A stretch of 6,002 nt of DNA from Methanobacteriota archaeon (lineage in GTDB: Archaea; Halobacteriota; Methanosarcinia; Methanosarcinales; Methanosarcinaceae). Under the pieces are notes generated by a model. The model was not told where the DNA came from. It did not search any database and saw only the letters and a list, made by a program, of their open reading frames with translations. The stretch is taken from assembly GCA_030837265.1 (NCBI GenBank), contig JAUPKV010000450.1, positions 1-6,002 on the forward strand, given 5' to 3'. Shown here in pieces: positions 1 through 5,138 of the stretch; the stretch's first letter is position 1; each line of letters begins with the position of its first letter. Both the position numbers and the translations under genes were made by a program.

Positions 1-137
1 AAGGATTCCTTGCTCAGCGCGGATTTTACCATGTTTGCAATGTTACAAGTGAGGATTATAAAAAGGCCTTTTTCCAGGGGGTCAATGAAAGTCGACCTGT
101 TTGCTGCCTATCAAATTTTGCCCATGCGACAGTATAG
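1..137 (+). CDS. C-terminal fragment of a COG3315/LCM-family SAM-dependent methyltransferase (5' end outside window)
   Basis: Reading from base 3 gives 44 codons ending in TAG at 135-137. The peptide contains RGFYHVCNVTSEDYKKAFF and ends NFAHATV. It aligns without gaps to the last 44 residues of the complete methyltransferase at 2048-2899 (RGFSGIKNVTAEEYKKLYF ... LFAHAIV), with 26 identities in 44 by my count. It is therefore the end of a paralogous putative methyltransferase of the leucine carboxyl methyltransferase/COG3315 type. The SAM-binding part is not in the window, so activity cannot be judged. The longer open frame over the same bases (10-198, other phase) is a shadow of this gene. 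A T5 run at 146-150, just after the stop, may help termination. It could be an intact gene cut by the window or an older fragment. Confidence 0.87.
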   Translation, partial: GFLAQRGFYHVCNVTSEDYKKAFFQGVNESRPVCCLSNFAHATV

Positions 138-307
138 AAAGATCATTTTTCATTCAAATACCCTACAGCTTGCTGCGGGGACACAGCTTCTCTGTTAGTC
201 TTGTCAGAATAACTGATTTTATCCTAAATTGGACCATGGATTTTTTGTAGAATAGAACGATTAAAGATACAGAGCACTGACTCTCAAAATAAATGGTTGC
301 AATTTAC

Positions 308-353
308 TTATAATTAAGGTCGCCTTATTGATATGAAATAAGTGATAATTACT
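308..353 (+). promoter_or_regulatory. Candidate promoter of the DUF3795 gene with an operator-like dyad
   Basis: TTATAATT at 308-315 resembles an archaeal TATA box and would place the transcription start near 338, leaving a leader of about 68 bases before the ATG at 406. Just after that point, AGTGATAATTACT (341-353) is an imperfect dyad with one mismatched pair. It resembles a shortened form of the 18-bp palindrome in front of the first tetR gene (1162-1179). No mapped start supports this, and the DNA is AT-rich, so both calls are tentative. The rest of 138-405 shows nothing further that I can support. Confidence 0.3.
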
Positions 354-405
354 CTGAAAAAAGAATGATAACTGAAACAATAACTCTAGGACTAATGGAG
401 AGGAT

Positions 406-882
406 ATGGGACAGCACAATAGGGAATTTACGGCATACTGCGGCCTGTTTTGCGGCGATTGCATACGATTTAAAAGTGAAGCCCCTGATTTAGCCTTACA
501 CCTATTAGACGAATTAAGGAAAATAAAATTCGAAAATTATGTGAAGGTCAAGCAGAGATCTGTTAATGAACTTGAGAGCTATAAAGAGATGATCTCTGCT
601 CTGGAGGCTATCAGCAAATTAAAGTGTGATATCCCCTGTAGGTCTGGAGGGGATGGATGTTTGCAGCCGTGCGAAATTGTTAAATGCGTTCACTTAAAAG
701 GATTTGAAGGCTGCTGGGAGTGCGAAGAGTTTGAAGCATGTGATAAATTCGAATTCCTTAAGCCATTTCATGGAAATGTCCCACAGAACAATATCAAAAA
801 GATAAAAAATTATGGTCTGGATAACTGGGCTACTCATAGAGAGGGCATGTACACATGGTCGGAAAGAACTTCTGATGATTAA
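406..882 (+). CDS. DUF3795-family cysteine-rich protein
   Basis: This 158-residue protein of unknown function has the look of the DUF3795 family, common in methanogens and anaerobic bacteria. It opens with the family-like AYCGLFCGDC (C12, C16, C19). A second cysteine cluster follows at C74, C78, C85, C89, C94, C103, C106 and C112, including GCWECEEFEAC. Eleven cysteines in such spacing suggest bound zinc or an iron-sulfur centre; that is an inference, and no reaction is known to me. There is no signal peptide or membrane segment, so it should be cytosolic. The middle (about residues 28-72) is charged and helical-looking. The start is supported by GGAG at 397-400, five bases before the ATG. 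It lies between a methyltransferase paralogue and a TetR regulator, each separated from it by more than 260 bases, so an operon with either is unlikely. Confidence 0.85.
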   Translation: MGQHNREFTAYCGLFCGDCIRFKSEAPDLALHLLDELRKIKFENYVKVKQRSVNELESYKEMISALEAISKLKCDIPCRSGGDGCLQPCEIVKCVHLKGFEGCWECEEFEACDKFEFLKPFHGNVPQNNIKKIKNYGLDNWATHREGMYTWSERTSDD

Positions 883-1139
883 TAGTCTCAAGTTCACTAT
901 CATGACTCTAAGTAGAACTAATATAAATTTTGGAATATATTTAAAATTAGTATAGATAACTTAGAATATTGCTTCCTTCTCATTAAAAAGAGGCCTATGT
1001 TGTAGCTACAGAGGAGTAAGAAGCTCTGAAATTACATTTCATTCCTGAAACAAGCAGATGAAACTCAGAATTCTTTTTTGTTTTCTGAGTCAAACGACCA
1101 CTATTTCTACATAATTTATTAATTTAACAGAATGCAAAG
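883..1139. other. AT-rich spacer downstream of the DUF3795 gene
   Basis: This stretch holds no credible gene on either strand. It has an imperfect AT-rich inverted repeat with ends CTAAT (918-922) and ATTAG (946-950), and a clean 8-bp stem-loop at 1063-1090 listed separately. Before the tetR promoter the sequence CAGAATG (1128-1134) is inverted at 1150-1156. I see no tRNA, no riboswitch-like conserved core and no clear insertion sequence end. Confidence 0.5.
1063..1090 (+). terminator. Stem-loop with T-rich loop, possible terminator
   Basis: ACTCAGAA (1063-1070) pairs perfectly with TTCTGAGT (1083-1090) around a 12-base loop that contains six consecutive T residues (1074-1079). Archaeal termination depends mainly on oligo-T tracts, so the T run on the + strand could end transcripts leaking from the DUF3795 gene before the tetR promoter. 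It lies 180 bases after the DUF3795 stop, which is far for a primary terminator. It could instead be a structured RNA element or a protein-binding dyad. Confidence 0.4.
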
Positions 1140-1156
1140 TTTTATAATTCATTCTG
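1128..1156 (+). promoter_or_regulatory. Candidate tetR promoter: TATA box flanked by a 7-bp inverted repeat
   Basis: TTTATAAT at 1140-1147 is a good archaeal TATA match, with purine/A-rich GCAAAG just before it as a possible BRE. The expected start of transcription is about 1168-1171. The TATA box is bracketed by a perfect inverted repeat, CAGAATG (1128-1134) and CATTCTG (1150-1156), whose arm centres are 22 bases apart, about two helical turns. The arms could be a regulator site, but this is inference. Confidence 0.45.
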
Positions 1157-1161
1157 ACCAC

Positions 1162-1179
1162 TAGTAATAATTATTACTA
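1162..1179. promoter_or_regulatory. 18-bp perfect palindrome, likely operator of the first TetR gene
   Basis: TAGTAATAATTATTACTA is a perfect 18-bp palindrome. Its centre is 27 bases downstream of the centre of the predicted TATA box, so it covers the expected transcription start. A further AGTAA half-site at 1182-1186 forms a second small dyad with TTACT at 1174-1178, giving three half-sites in 24 bases. TetR-family proteins bind such dyads as dimers and usually block their own promoter, so autorepression is the natural reading. The dyad is all but GC-free, which lowers the weight of the symmetry somewhat. Confidence 0.6.
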
Positions 1180-1191
1180 TAAGTAATTTAT

Positions 1192-1893
1192 ATGAATGGC
1201 GTTCATTTTCCGGTGATGGGATTGTCAATAAAGGAAATAAAGGAACAGGAAAAAGAGCAGAGGCGCAGTTATATTCTCGATGCTGCTGAGAAATTGTTCT
1301 TCACCAGAAGCTATGATAATGTCTCGATGGATGACATTGCTAATGAAGTTGAGTTGAGCAAAGCTGCGCTTTACCTCTATTTCAAAGATAAGGAATCGCT
1401 TTTTTTCGCTATTGTCCTGCGCGGGGTAAAAATCCTGAATGGCATGATCGAGGAAAAAACAAAAAACTGCAAAACAGGGATCGAAATACTGGATATGATT
1501 GGAGCAGTATATTTTGAGTTTGTTAGTGGGTACCCGAACTATAACCGGGCATATCTTTATTTTCGTTCAGGAAGGTTTGCAATCGATGATAACGAAGACA
1601 TTAACGAAATTGCAAAGGAGATCCTCAAACTGCGCCAGGATACTTTTATCATAACCTGTAATGCGATAAAATCAGGGATAGACGAAGGACTAATCCGGAG
1701 TGATGTAGATCCGGTGGAAATGACTATTTTTTTGACATTGATAACCAAAAGTCTCATGGAAATGCGCTCCGATTTTAAGAAAGTACTTGAAAAACAGGGC
1801 ATAGGTCAATACCAATTTTATGTAGATGCCGCAGGTTTCATACACCGTATGCTTATGAACACAGAACCTGCTATGCAAAACGAAAACAGATGA
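1192..1893 (+). CDS. TetR/AcrR-family transcriptional regulator (first)
   Basis: This is a ligand-responsive DNA-binding repressor of the TetR family. The N-terminal domain has the usual pattern: RRSYILDAAEKLF (24-36), then a helix-turn-helix at about 44-64 with MDDIANEVELSK and the recognition helix AALYLYF, followed by KDKESLF (65-71). The rest, about residues 75-225, is an all-helical ligand and dimer domain with no further match that I recognise. The start is uncertain. ATG at 1192 has no Shine-Dalgarno sequence and only about 23 bases of predicted leader. ATG at 1216 (MGLSIKEIKEQ...) gives a 225-residue protein and fits TetR alignments better, though GGTG abuts it directly. The 1192-1206 bases also form a small ATGAA/TTCAT dyad, which may be regulatory. 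A perfect palindrome just upstream suggests autorepression. The methyltransferase 154 bases downstream is the obvious candidate target. Confidence 0.93.
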   Translation: MNGVHFPVMGLSIKEIKEQEKEQRRSYILDAAEKLFFTRSYDNVSMDDIANEVELSKAALYLYFKDKESLFFAIVLRGVKILNGMIEEKTKNCKTGIEILDMIGAVYFEFVSGYPNYNRAYLYFRSGRFAIDDNEDINEIAKEILKLRQDTFIITCNAIKSGIDEGLIRSDVDPVEMTIFLTLITKSLMEMRSDFKKVLEKQGIGQYQFYVDAAGFIHRMLMNTEPAMQNENR

Positions 1894-1916
1894 ACTTATT
1901 GAAAAACCGGGAAGAC

Positions 1917-1956
1917 ATATTTTACTGAACCAAACTCATTAAAATTTATATTTTAA
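1917..1956 (+). promoter_or_regulatory. Candidate promoter and dyad upstream of the COG3315 methyltransferase
   Basis: Two TATA-like stretches are present: ATATTTTA (1917-1924), predicting a start near 1947, and TTTATATT (1945-1952), predicting one near 1975. The second lies inside an inverted repeat, TTAAAAT (1939-1945) and ATTTTAA (1950-1956), with a 4-base gap. If the first box is used, the dyad centre lies 27 bases from the box centre, the same spacing as box and palindrome in the tetR promoter. If the second is used, the transcript would begin after the GGAGG at 1969-1973. The sequence cannot decide between them. Confidence 0.35.
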
Positions 1957-1967
1957 GTGAAAATTGA

Positions 1968-2047
1968 AGGAGGAACCATAAACGCAGAAATCAACATGCA
2001 CTACAGCTTCAAATAAAACGAACATAGAGAGAAAAGGACCCAGTAAA
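1968..2047 (+). other. Orphan ribosome binding site and apparent remnant of the methyltransferase N-terminus
   Basis: A strong AAGGAGG (1967-1973) is followed five bases after its GGAG not by ATG but by ATA (1978-1980). The genes at 406 and 4432 have exactly GGAG-N5-ATG. From the ATA the reading is NAEINMHYSFK and then TAA at 2014-2016. In the phase of the methyltransferase, the bases just before its ATG (2048) read NKTNIERKGPSK. The last four residues, joined to MAE, match the PSK/SR-x-AE motif usual near the N-terminus of this family. The two phases differ by one base around the A-rich run at 2011-2018. This looks like an original 5' end damaged by ATG-to-ATA and a one-base shift, or a sequence error, or a recoded start. 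Confidence 0.55.
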
Positions 2048-2899
2048 ATGGCTGAGCTGATTGCTCTCCACAGATTCGGGGAATCAAGAAAGCCAGAGGG
2101 AGAACGAATATGCTATGACCCATATGCTGTCCACTTCGTTAACCCGGATACCCTGGCAATGGCAGCGACCAACCCGGAGAAGACAAAAGAAATGTCAGAG
2201 TATTACGAGCGTCTTTTTCCAGGACTCGCAAACTCGATTAGGGCTAGAGTCAGATATTTTGATGACTTTGTAAAAGGCTTACTAAACGAAGGGATTGAGC
2301 AATTGGTTATTCTGGGAGCAGGATATGACACCAGGGCATACAGGATTGACGGCTTGAAAGGAAAGGTAAGAGTGTTCGAAGTAGATCATCCGGTTACTCA
2401 GCGAGTAAAAATCGAAAAGATCAAAGAAATCTTTGGTTCTCTTCCGGACCACGTCATGTTTGTGCCAGTTGATTTCGAAACCGATAACTTTGGTGAAAAA
2501 TTGTTGGGTCATGGATACGACAGGTCGCAGAAAACTCTCTTTATTCTTGAAGGACTTATTATGTACATTCCGCCGGAAGCAGTTGATGAGACATTATCTT
2601 TTATCGTAAAGAATTCGGGCAAGGGTAGTACGGTCATTTTTGATTATTACGTTGAATCAGTTGTGGACGGGACATGCGACCTGGAAGTGGGAAAGAATAT
2701 CCGAAACTTTCTGATACAACAGGGAGAACCTCTTCAGTTCGGAATCAAGGAAGAGGTGACTGAGACTTTCCTTGCAGCAAGGGGGTTTTCCGGAATAAAA
2801 AATGTGACTGCTGAAGAATATAAGAAGTTATACTTCCATGGAGTAAACAAAGACAGGACTGTTTGCAGCCTTTTATTGTTTGCCCACGCGATAGTGTAA
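2048..2899 (+). CDS. COG3315/LCM-family (TIGR00027-like) SAM-dependent methyltransferase
   Basis: This is a putative S-adenosylmethionine-dependent O-methyltransferase related to leucine carboxyl methyltransferases; the substrate is unknown. The 283-residue product shows ICYDPYAVHF near the N-terminus (21-30), the glycine-rich SAM loop LVILGAGYDTRAY (86-98), the acidic ribose-binding strand FEVDHP (110-115), VPVDFETDN (139-147) and FILEGLIMYIPPEAV (165-179), then VIFDYY. All are expected for the family. No membrane segment or signal is visible, so it is cytosolic. The ATG at 2048 has only a weak AAGGA nine bases upstream, and there is no other ATG, GTG or TTG in phase before the stop at 1979-1981. 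Family alignment suggests residues are missing before MAELIALHRF (see the entry at 1968-2047), so the protein may be slightly shortened or the gene compromised. The core is intact. The gene follows a TetR regulator and has a paralogue ending at 137. Confidence 0.9.
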   Translation: MAELIALHRFGESRKPEGERICYDPYAVHFVNPDTLAMAATNPEKTKEMSEYYERLFPGLANSIRARVRYFDDFVKGLLNEGIEQLVILGAGYDTRAYRIDGLKGKVRVFEVDHPVTQRVKIEKIKEIFGSLPDHVMFVPVDFETDNFGEKLLGHGYDRSQKTLFILEGLIMYIPPEAVDETLSFIVKNSGKGSTVIFDYYVESVVDGTCDLEVGKNIRNFLIQQGEPLQFGIKEEVTETFLAARGFSGIKNVTAEEYKKLYFHGVNKDRTVCSLLLFAHAIV

Positions 2900-3031
2900 T
2901 TTATCTCATCTGACTTGAGCTTGATATATGGACTACCTACCAGGTTAAAAAAGAAGATTTCTGTAAATTACCGACAATCAAAAACGTATCATAGAAGTCT
3001 ATATGAATAACTTTCCTCAATATAACTACCA

Positions 3032-3039
3032 TATAAAAT
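3032..3039 (+). promoter_or_regulatory. Candidate TATA box for the secreted propeller gene
   Basis: TATAAAAT at 3032-3039 would place a transcription start near 3062 and a leader of about 70 bases before the ATG at 3134. No dyad or operator is evident nearby. The spacer 2900-3133 has no other feature that I can support. Confidence 0.4.
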
Positions 3040-3133
3040 TTAGTTTCAGCGAGGTGCTTGGAAACGAAAGTTAGTATTCGATAAGGCTGTTTTGTTTATT
3101 ATTGAAAGGGTATGCGTATTTTGGGGTGACAAA

Positions 3134-4306
3134 ATGATTAAGAAAAATAAGTACAAGATGTTCCAGTTTTTTCTTGTCTCAATTCTTTTTTTGTATTTAT
3201 CGACTTTGGCGGCTGCATCAGCACCGGCGGAACAATGGAATAGGTCTTTTGGTGGAGATGGCAAGGATATTTCCAGGTGTGTTCAGCAGACTTCGGACGG
3301 GGGGTACATAGTTGCAGGTACAACGATTCCATACGGCAAAGAATTGGAAGGTTATCATGATGCCTGGCTTATCAAGGTTGACAGGAACGGAAATATACAG
3401 TGGAACAAAACTTTCGAGAAAATGTACGCTGGCTTGGGATACTTTACACAACAAACTTCAGATGGCTGTTATGTATTGTTAGGTTCTACACTTCCTTCCG
3501 ATTATTCATTTCTTCCTGGTTTTTCTGAGCCCTGGATGATCAAAATTGACAAGAATGGAAATGTAATGTGGAAAAAGGATTATGATAAAATTACTCACGA
3601 AGATTATCTCCAGTATAGGGCTGAGCGTACTTCCGACGGAGGATACATAATTGGGGATACGGCCTGGCATGAGATTGGCAGTTATGAAGATTTGCTTCTG
3701 ACGGAGGGAAATATCAGGTTAACCAAGTATGATAAAAATGGAAATCAGCAGTGGAATAGCATTTTTGGTCAAAAGAATAGTTCTGAAATTTTAGATCCAT
3801 TATTTGATCAGGTTACACAGGCACCTGATGGTGGATATGCAATTGCCAGTGCAATTAATCTAAGGGAAACAGCTACTAATAGTGACATATGGCTTATCAA
3901 GACCGACGAACATGGTCAGGAACAATGGAATAAGACTTTTAGCGGACCGCTGGATGATTCATCCTTCTCTATTTCGGTGACTTCAGATAAAGGTTATGTA
4001 TTGGCTGGTAAGTATACGGAATCACGTTCTTATGGAACCGATGCTGCTGCTTTTATACTAAAAACAGACAGTGCAGGTAATCAGGAATGGATGAAAGTGT
4101 TTTCAAATTGCACTCTATATTCTGTCCGGCAGACTTCTGACAATGGATATGTAGCTGCAGGCGTTAAAAACGGGGATGCATGGTTAGTTAAGCTGACAAG
4201 TGACGGAGCAGGTATTGAGCGTAATGAAAAGTCAGGCAGCGGCTTAAGCTTAAGTAAAAACCATACATATGACATCTTCAATTGGATTTTCAGCTGGAAA
4301 CGTTAA
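3134..4306 (+). CDS. Secreted six-repeat beta-propeller-like protein
   Basis: The ATG at 3134 (390 residues) is chosen because GGTGA lies four bases upstream (3125-3129) and a signal peptide begins at once: MIKKNKYK, a hydrophobic core at about 10-28, and possible cleavage near A28-A30. An in-phase TTG at 3092 would put 14 residues ahead of the signal and lacks a binding site. The mature part is six repeats of about 54-61 residues, each with (T/P)SDGGY-like turns (53-58, 108-113, 166-171, 230-235, 283-288, 334-339) and a strand such as WLIKVDRNGNIQWNKTF. The strand tryptophans are W35, W90, W146, W207, W265 and W319. The last repeat stops at DAWLVKLTSDG (348-358) without its W strand, and the N-terminal EQWNRSF supplies one, a typical propeller closure. 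The tail (359-390) ends in FNWIFSWKR; no membrane anchor or sorting motif is clear. Such proteins are probably exported and may bind ligands or partners; the role is unknown. Confidence 0.88.
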   Translation: MIKKNKYKMFQFFLVSILFLYLSTLAAASAPAEQWNRSFGGDGKDISRCVQQTSDGGYIVAGTTIPYGKELEGYHDAWLIKVDRNGNIQWNKTFEKMYAGLGYFTQQTSDGCYVLLGSTLPSDYSFLPGFSEPWMIKIDKNGNVMWKKDYDKITHEDYLQYRAERTSDGGYIIGDTAWHEIGSYEDLLLTEGNIRLTKYDKNGNQQWNSIFGQKNSSEILDPLFDQVTQAPDGGYAIASAINLRETATNSDIWLIKTDEHGQEQWNKTFSGPLDDSSFSISVTSDKGYVLAGKYTESRSYGTDAAAFILKTDSAGNQEWMKVFSNCTLYSVRQTSDNGYVAAGVKNGDAWLVKLTSDGAGIERNEKSGSGLSLSKNHTYDIFNWIFSWKR

Positions 4307-4341
4307 AAGTAAATGGGAACTCTTTTACCTCTACGATACAG

Positions 4342-4365
4342 ATTAAAAAATTTAACTTTTTTAAT
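4342..4365 (+). terminator. AT-only hairpin with T6 run, likely terminator of the propeller gene
   Basis: ATTAAAAAA (4342-4350) is followed after TTTAAC by its exact complement TTTTTTAAT (4357-4365), a 9-bp stem starting 36 bases after the stop. The T6 run fits archaeal oligo-T termination. It separates the propeller gene from the promoter of the second tetR gene. Confidence 0.6.
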
Positions 4366-4368
4366 GCC

Positions 4369-4382
4369 CGAAACATATTTAT
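4369..4382 (+). promoter_or_regulatory. BRE/TATA promoter of the second tetR gene
   Basis: CGAAAC (4369-4374) directly followed by ATATTTAT (4375-4382) is a good archaeal BRE plus TATA arrangement. It predicts transcription starting at about 4404-4408, inside the palindrome at 4401-4417. The leader would be only about 25 bases and carries GGAG at 4423-4426, five bases from the ATG. Confidence 0.6.
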
Positions 4383-4400
4383 TTGACTAAAACCTATTAT

Positions 4401-4417
4401 TGATTGACAGTCAGTCA
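4401..4417. promoter_or_regulatory. TetR operator copy 1 (in front of the second tetR gene)
   Basis: TGATTGAC-A-GTCAGTCA is a 17-bp dyad with 8-base arms and one mismatched pair. It matches the perfect copy at 5075-5091 at 15 of 17 positions, differing at the centre and at one arm base. It lies on the predicted transcription start, so occupancy should block the gene. Dyads of the TGAC-N-GTCA kind are typical of TetR-family operators. Autorepression by the gene product is inferred. Confidence 0.78.
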
Positions 4418-4431
4418 ATAAAGGAGCAAGA

Positions 4432-5037
4432 ATGAAACGAACAGTCAAAGACCCTGCTGAGAGGCGTAAGGAGCTAATTGATGCAGCTGAGAGCCTCTTT
4501 ACAAAAAAAGGCTATGAGGACACGGCAGTCAGTGATATAGTCAAAGAGATAAAGGTTGGGCAGGGCACATTCTATCATTATTTTAAGTCTAAAGAAGAAA
4601 TTCTTGAAGCAGTAGCCGAGAAAATAGTAGCTCCTATTGCTGAAAACGTAAGGAATATAGAAAAAAGCAATGAGGACCCGGCAACAAAGGTTAATTCCAT
4701 GCTGAACAGCATTATGAGTGCTGGTAGCTCTAAAGAAGGTTTTATGAGACTCATGCACCAGAAGGGCAACTATTTACTTCACGATAAATTGGAGGAAGCT
4801 CTGGAAGCCAGGATCTCTCCCAGTATAGCTGAAGTGATCTCAAAAGGCATTGACGAAGGGATTTTCAAAATGAAATATCCCAGGGAATCTTTCGTACTCC
4901 TGCTGACTTCAATCCTGGCTATCTCCTATCATTTCTCAGGGACTTTTGAATCACGAGAGAGAATGCGCGGCGCTTTAGAAGAAATCACTGGCAAGGTGCT
5001 TGGGGTTACTGATTATCAGTTCCACCTGGAGATTTGA
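4432..5037 (+). CDS. TetR/AcrR-family transcriptional regulator (second)
   Basis: This 201-residue protein is a dimeric ligand-sensing repressor by family. RRKELIDAAESLFTKKGYE (11-29) leads into a helix-turn-helix at about 31-51, with AVSDIVKEIKVGQG and the recognition helix GTFYHYF, then KSKEEIL (52-58). The C-terminal part (about 60-201) is helical with no recognised ligand pocket motif; length and pattern are ordinary for the family. The start is fixed by GGAG at 4423-4426, five bases upstream. The gene has a 17-bp operator on its own promoter, and the same operator precedes the methyltransferase 101 bases downstream. The likely regulon is therefore itself plus the methyltransferase and the membrane gene after it. 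Shared operators are seen directly; control by this protein is inferred. It is only distantly similar to the TetR at 1192-1893, and their palindromes differ. Confidence 0.94.
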   Translation: MKRTVKDPAERRKELIDAAESLFTKKGYEDTAVSDIVKEIKVGQGTFYHYFKSKEEILEAVAEKIVAPIAENVRNIEKSNEDPATKVNSMLNSIMSAGSSKEGFMRLMHQKGNYLLHDKLEEALEARISPSIAEVISKGIDEGIFKMKYPRESFVLLLTSILAISYHFSGTFESRERMRGALEEITGKVLGVTDYQFHLEI

Positions 5038-5056
5038 TGTAACATTAACCATGTAA

Positions 5057-5064
5057 TTTTTTTT
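5057..5064 (+). terminator. T8 tract, probable terminator of the second tetR gene
   Basis: A run of eight T residues begins 20 bases after the tetR stop, preceded by a weak ACAT/ATGT stem (4 bp). Oligo-T tracts alone can terminate archaeal transcription, so tetR and the methyltransferase are probably separate units although they share an operator. Confidence 0.45.
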
Positions 5065-5065
5065 G

Positions 5066-5091
5066 ATAATTTACTGATTGACTGTCAATCA
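5066..5091 (+). promoter_or_regulatory. TetR operator copy 2 and promoter of the class I methyltransferase
   Basis: TGATTGAC-T-GTCAATCA (5075-5091) is a perfect 17-bp palindrome with an unpaired centre base, and is the better of the two operator copies. A TATA-like ATAATTTA (5066-5073) lies immediately upstream and predicts a transcription start near 5096. The operator would then sit between TATA box and start, where a bound repressor blocks polymerase or start-site access. The TATA assignment is weaker than the operator. The leader ends in GGAGG (5128-5132), six bases from the ATG. Confidence 0.75.
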
Positions 5092-5138
5092 ATAAAATCA
5101 GAATCAACTGCACGTAAGATGAAAAAAGGAGGAAATAA

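Noticed and set aside
10..198. 62-codon open frame at the left edge
   Set aside because: It overlaps, in another phase, the 44-codon stretch with clear homology to the methyltransferase C-terminus, begins with TTG, and has no protein-like features.
1096..1163. Direct repeat GACCACTA at 1096-1103 and 1156-1163, exactly 60 bases apart
   Set aside because: An 8-base repeat within a few hundred bases is expected about once by chance, and the flanks do not match.
2900..3007. 36 further in-phase codons after the methyltransferase stop, up to TAA at about 3006
   Set aside because: The family C-terminus ends naturally at AHAIV, as in the paralogue at 137, and the extra peptide shows no homology that I recognise.
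3092..3133. Upstream TTG start for the propeller gene
   Set aside because: It would place 14 residues before the signal peptide and has no ribosome binding site, whereas ATG 3134 has both a binding site and an immediate signal sequence.
4474..4769. Minus-strand open frames of 63-94 codons opposite the second tetR, and similar ones opposite other genes
   Set aside because: They are antisense shadows of strongly supported genes, with no ribosome binding sites or recognisable domains.
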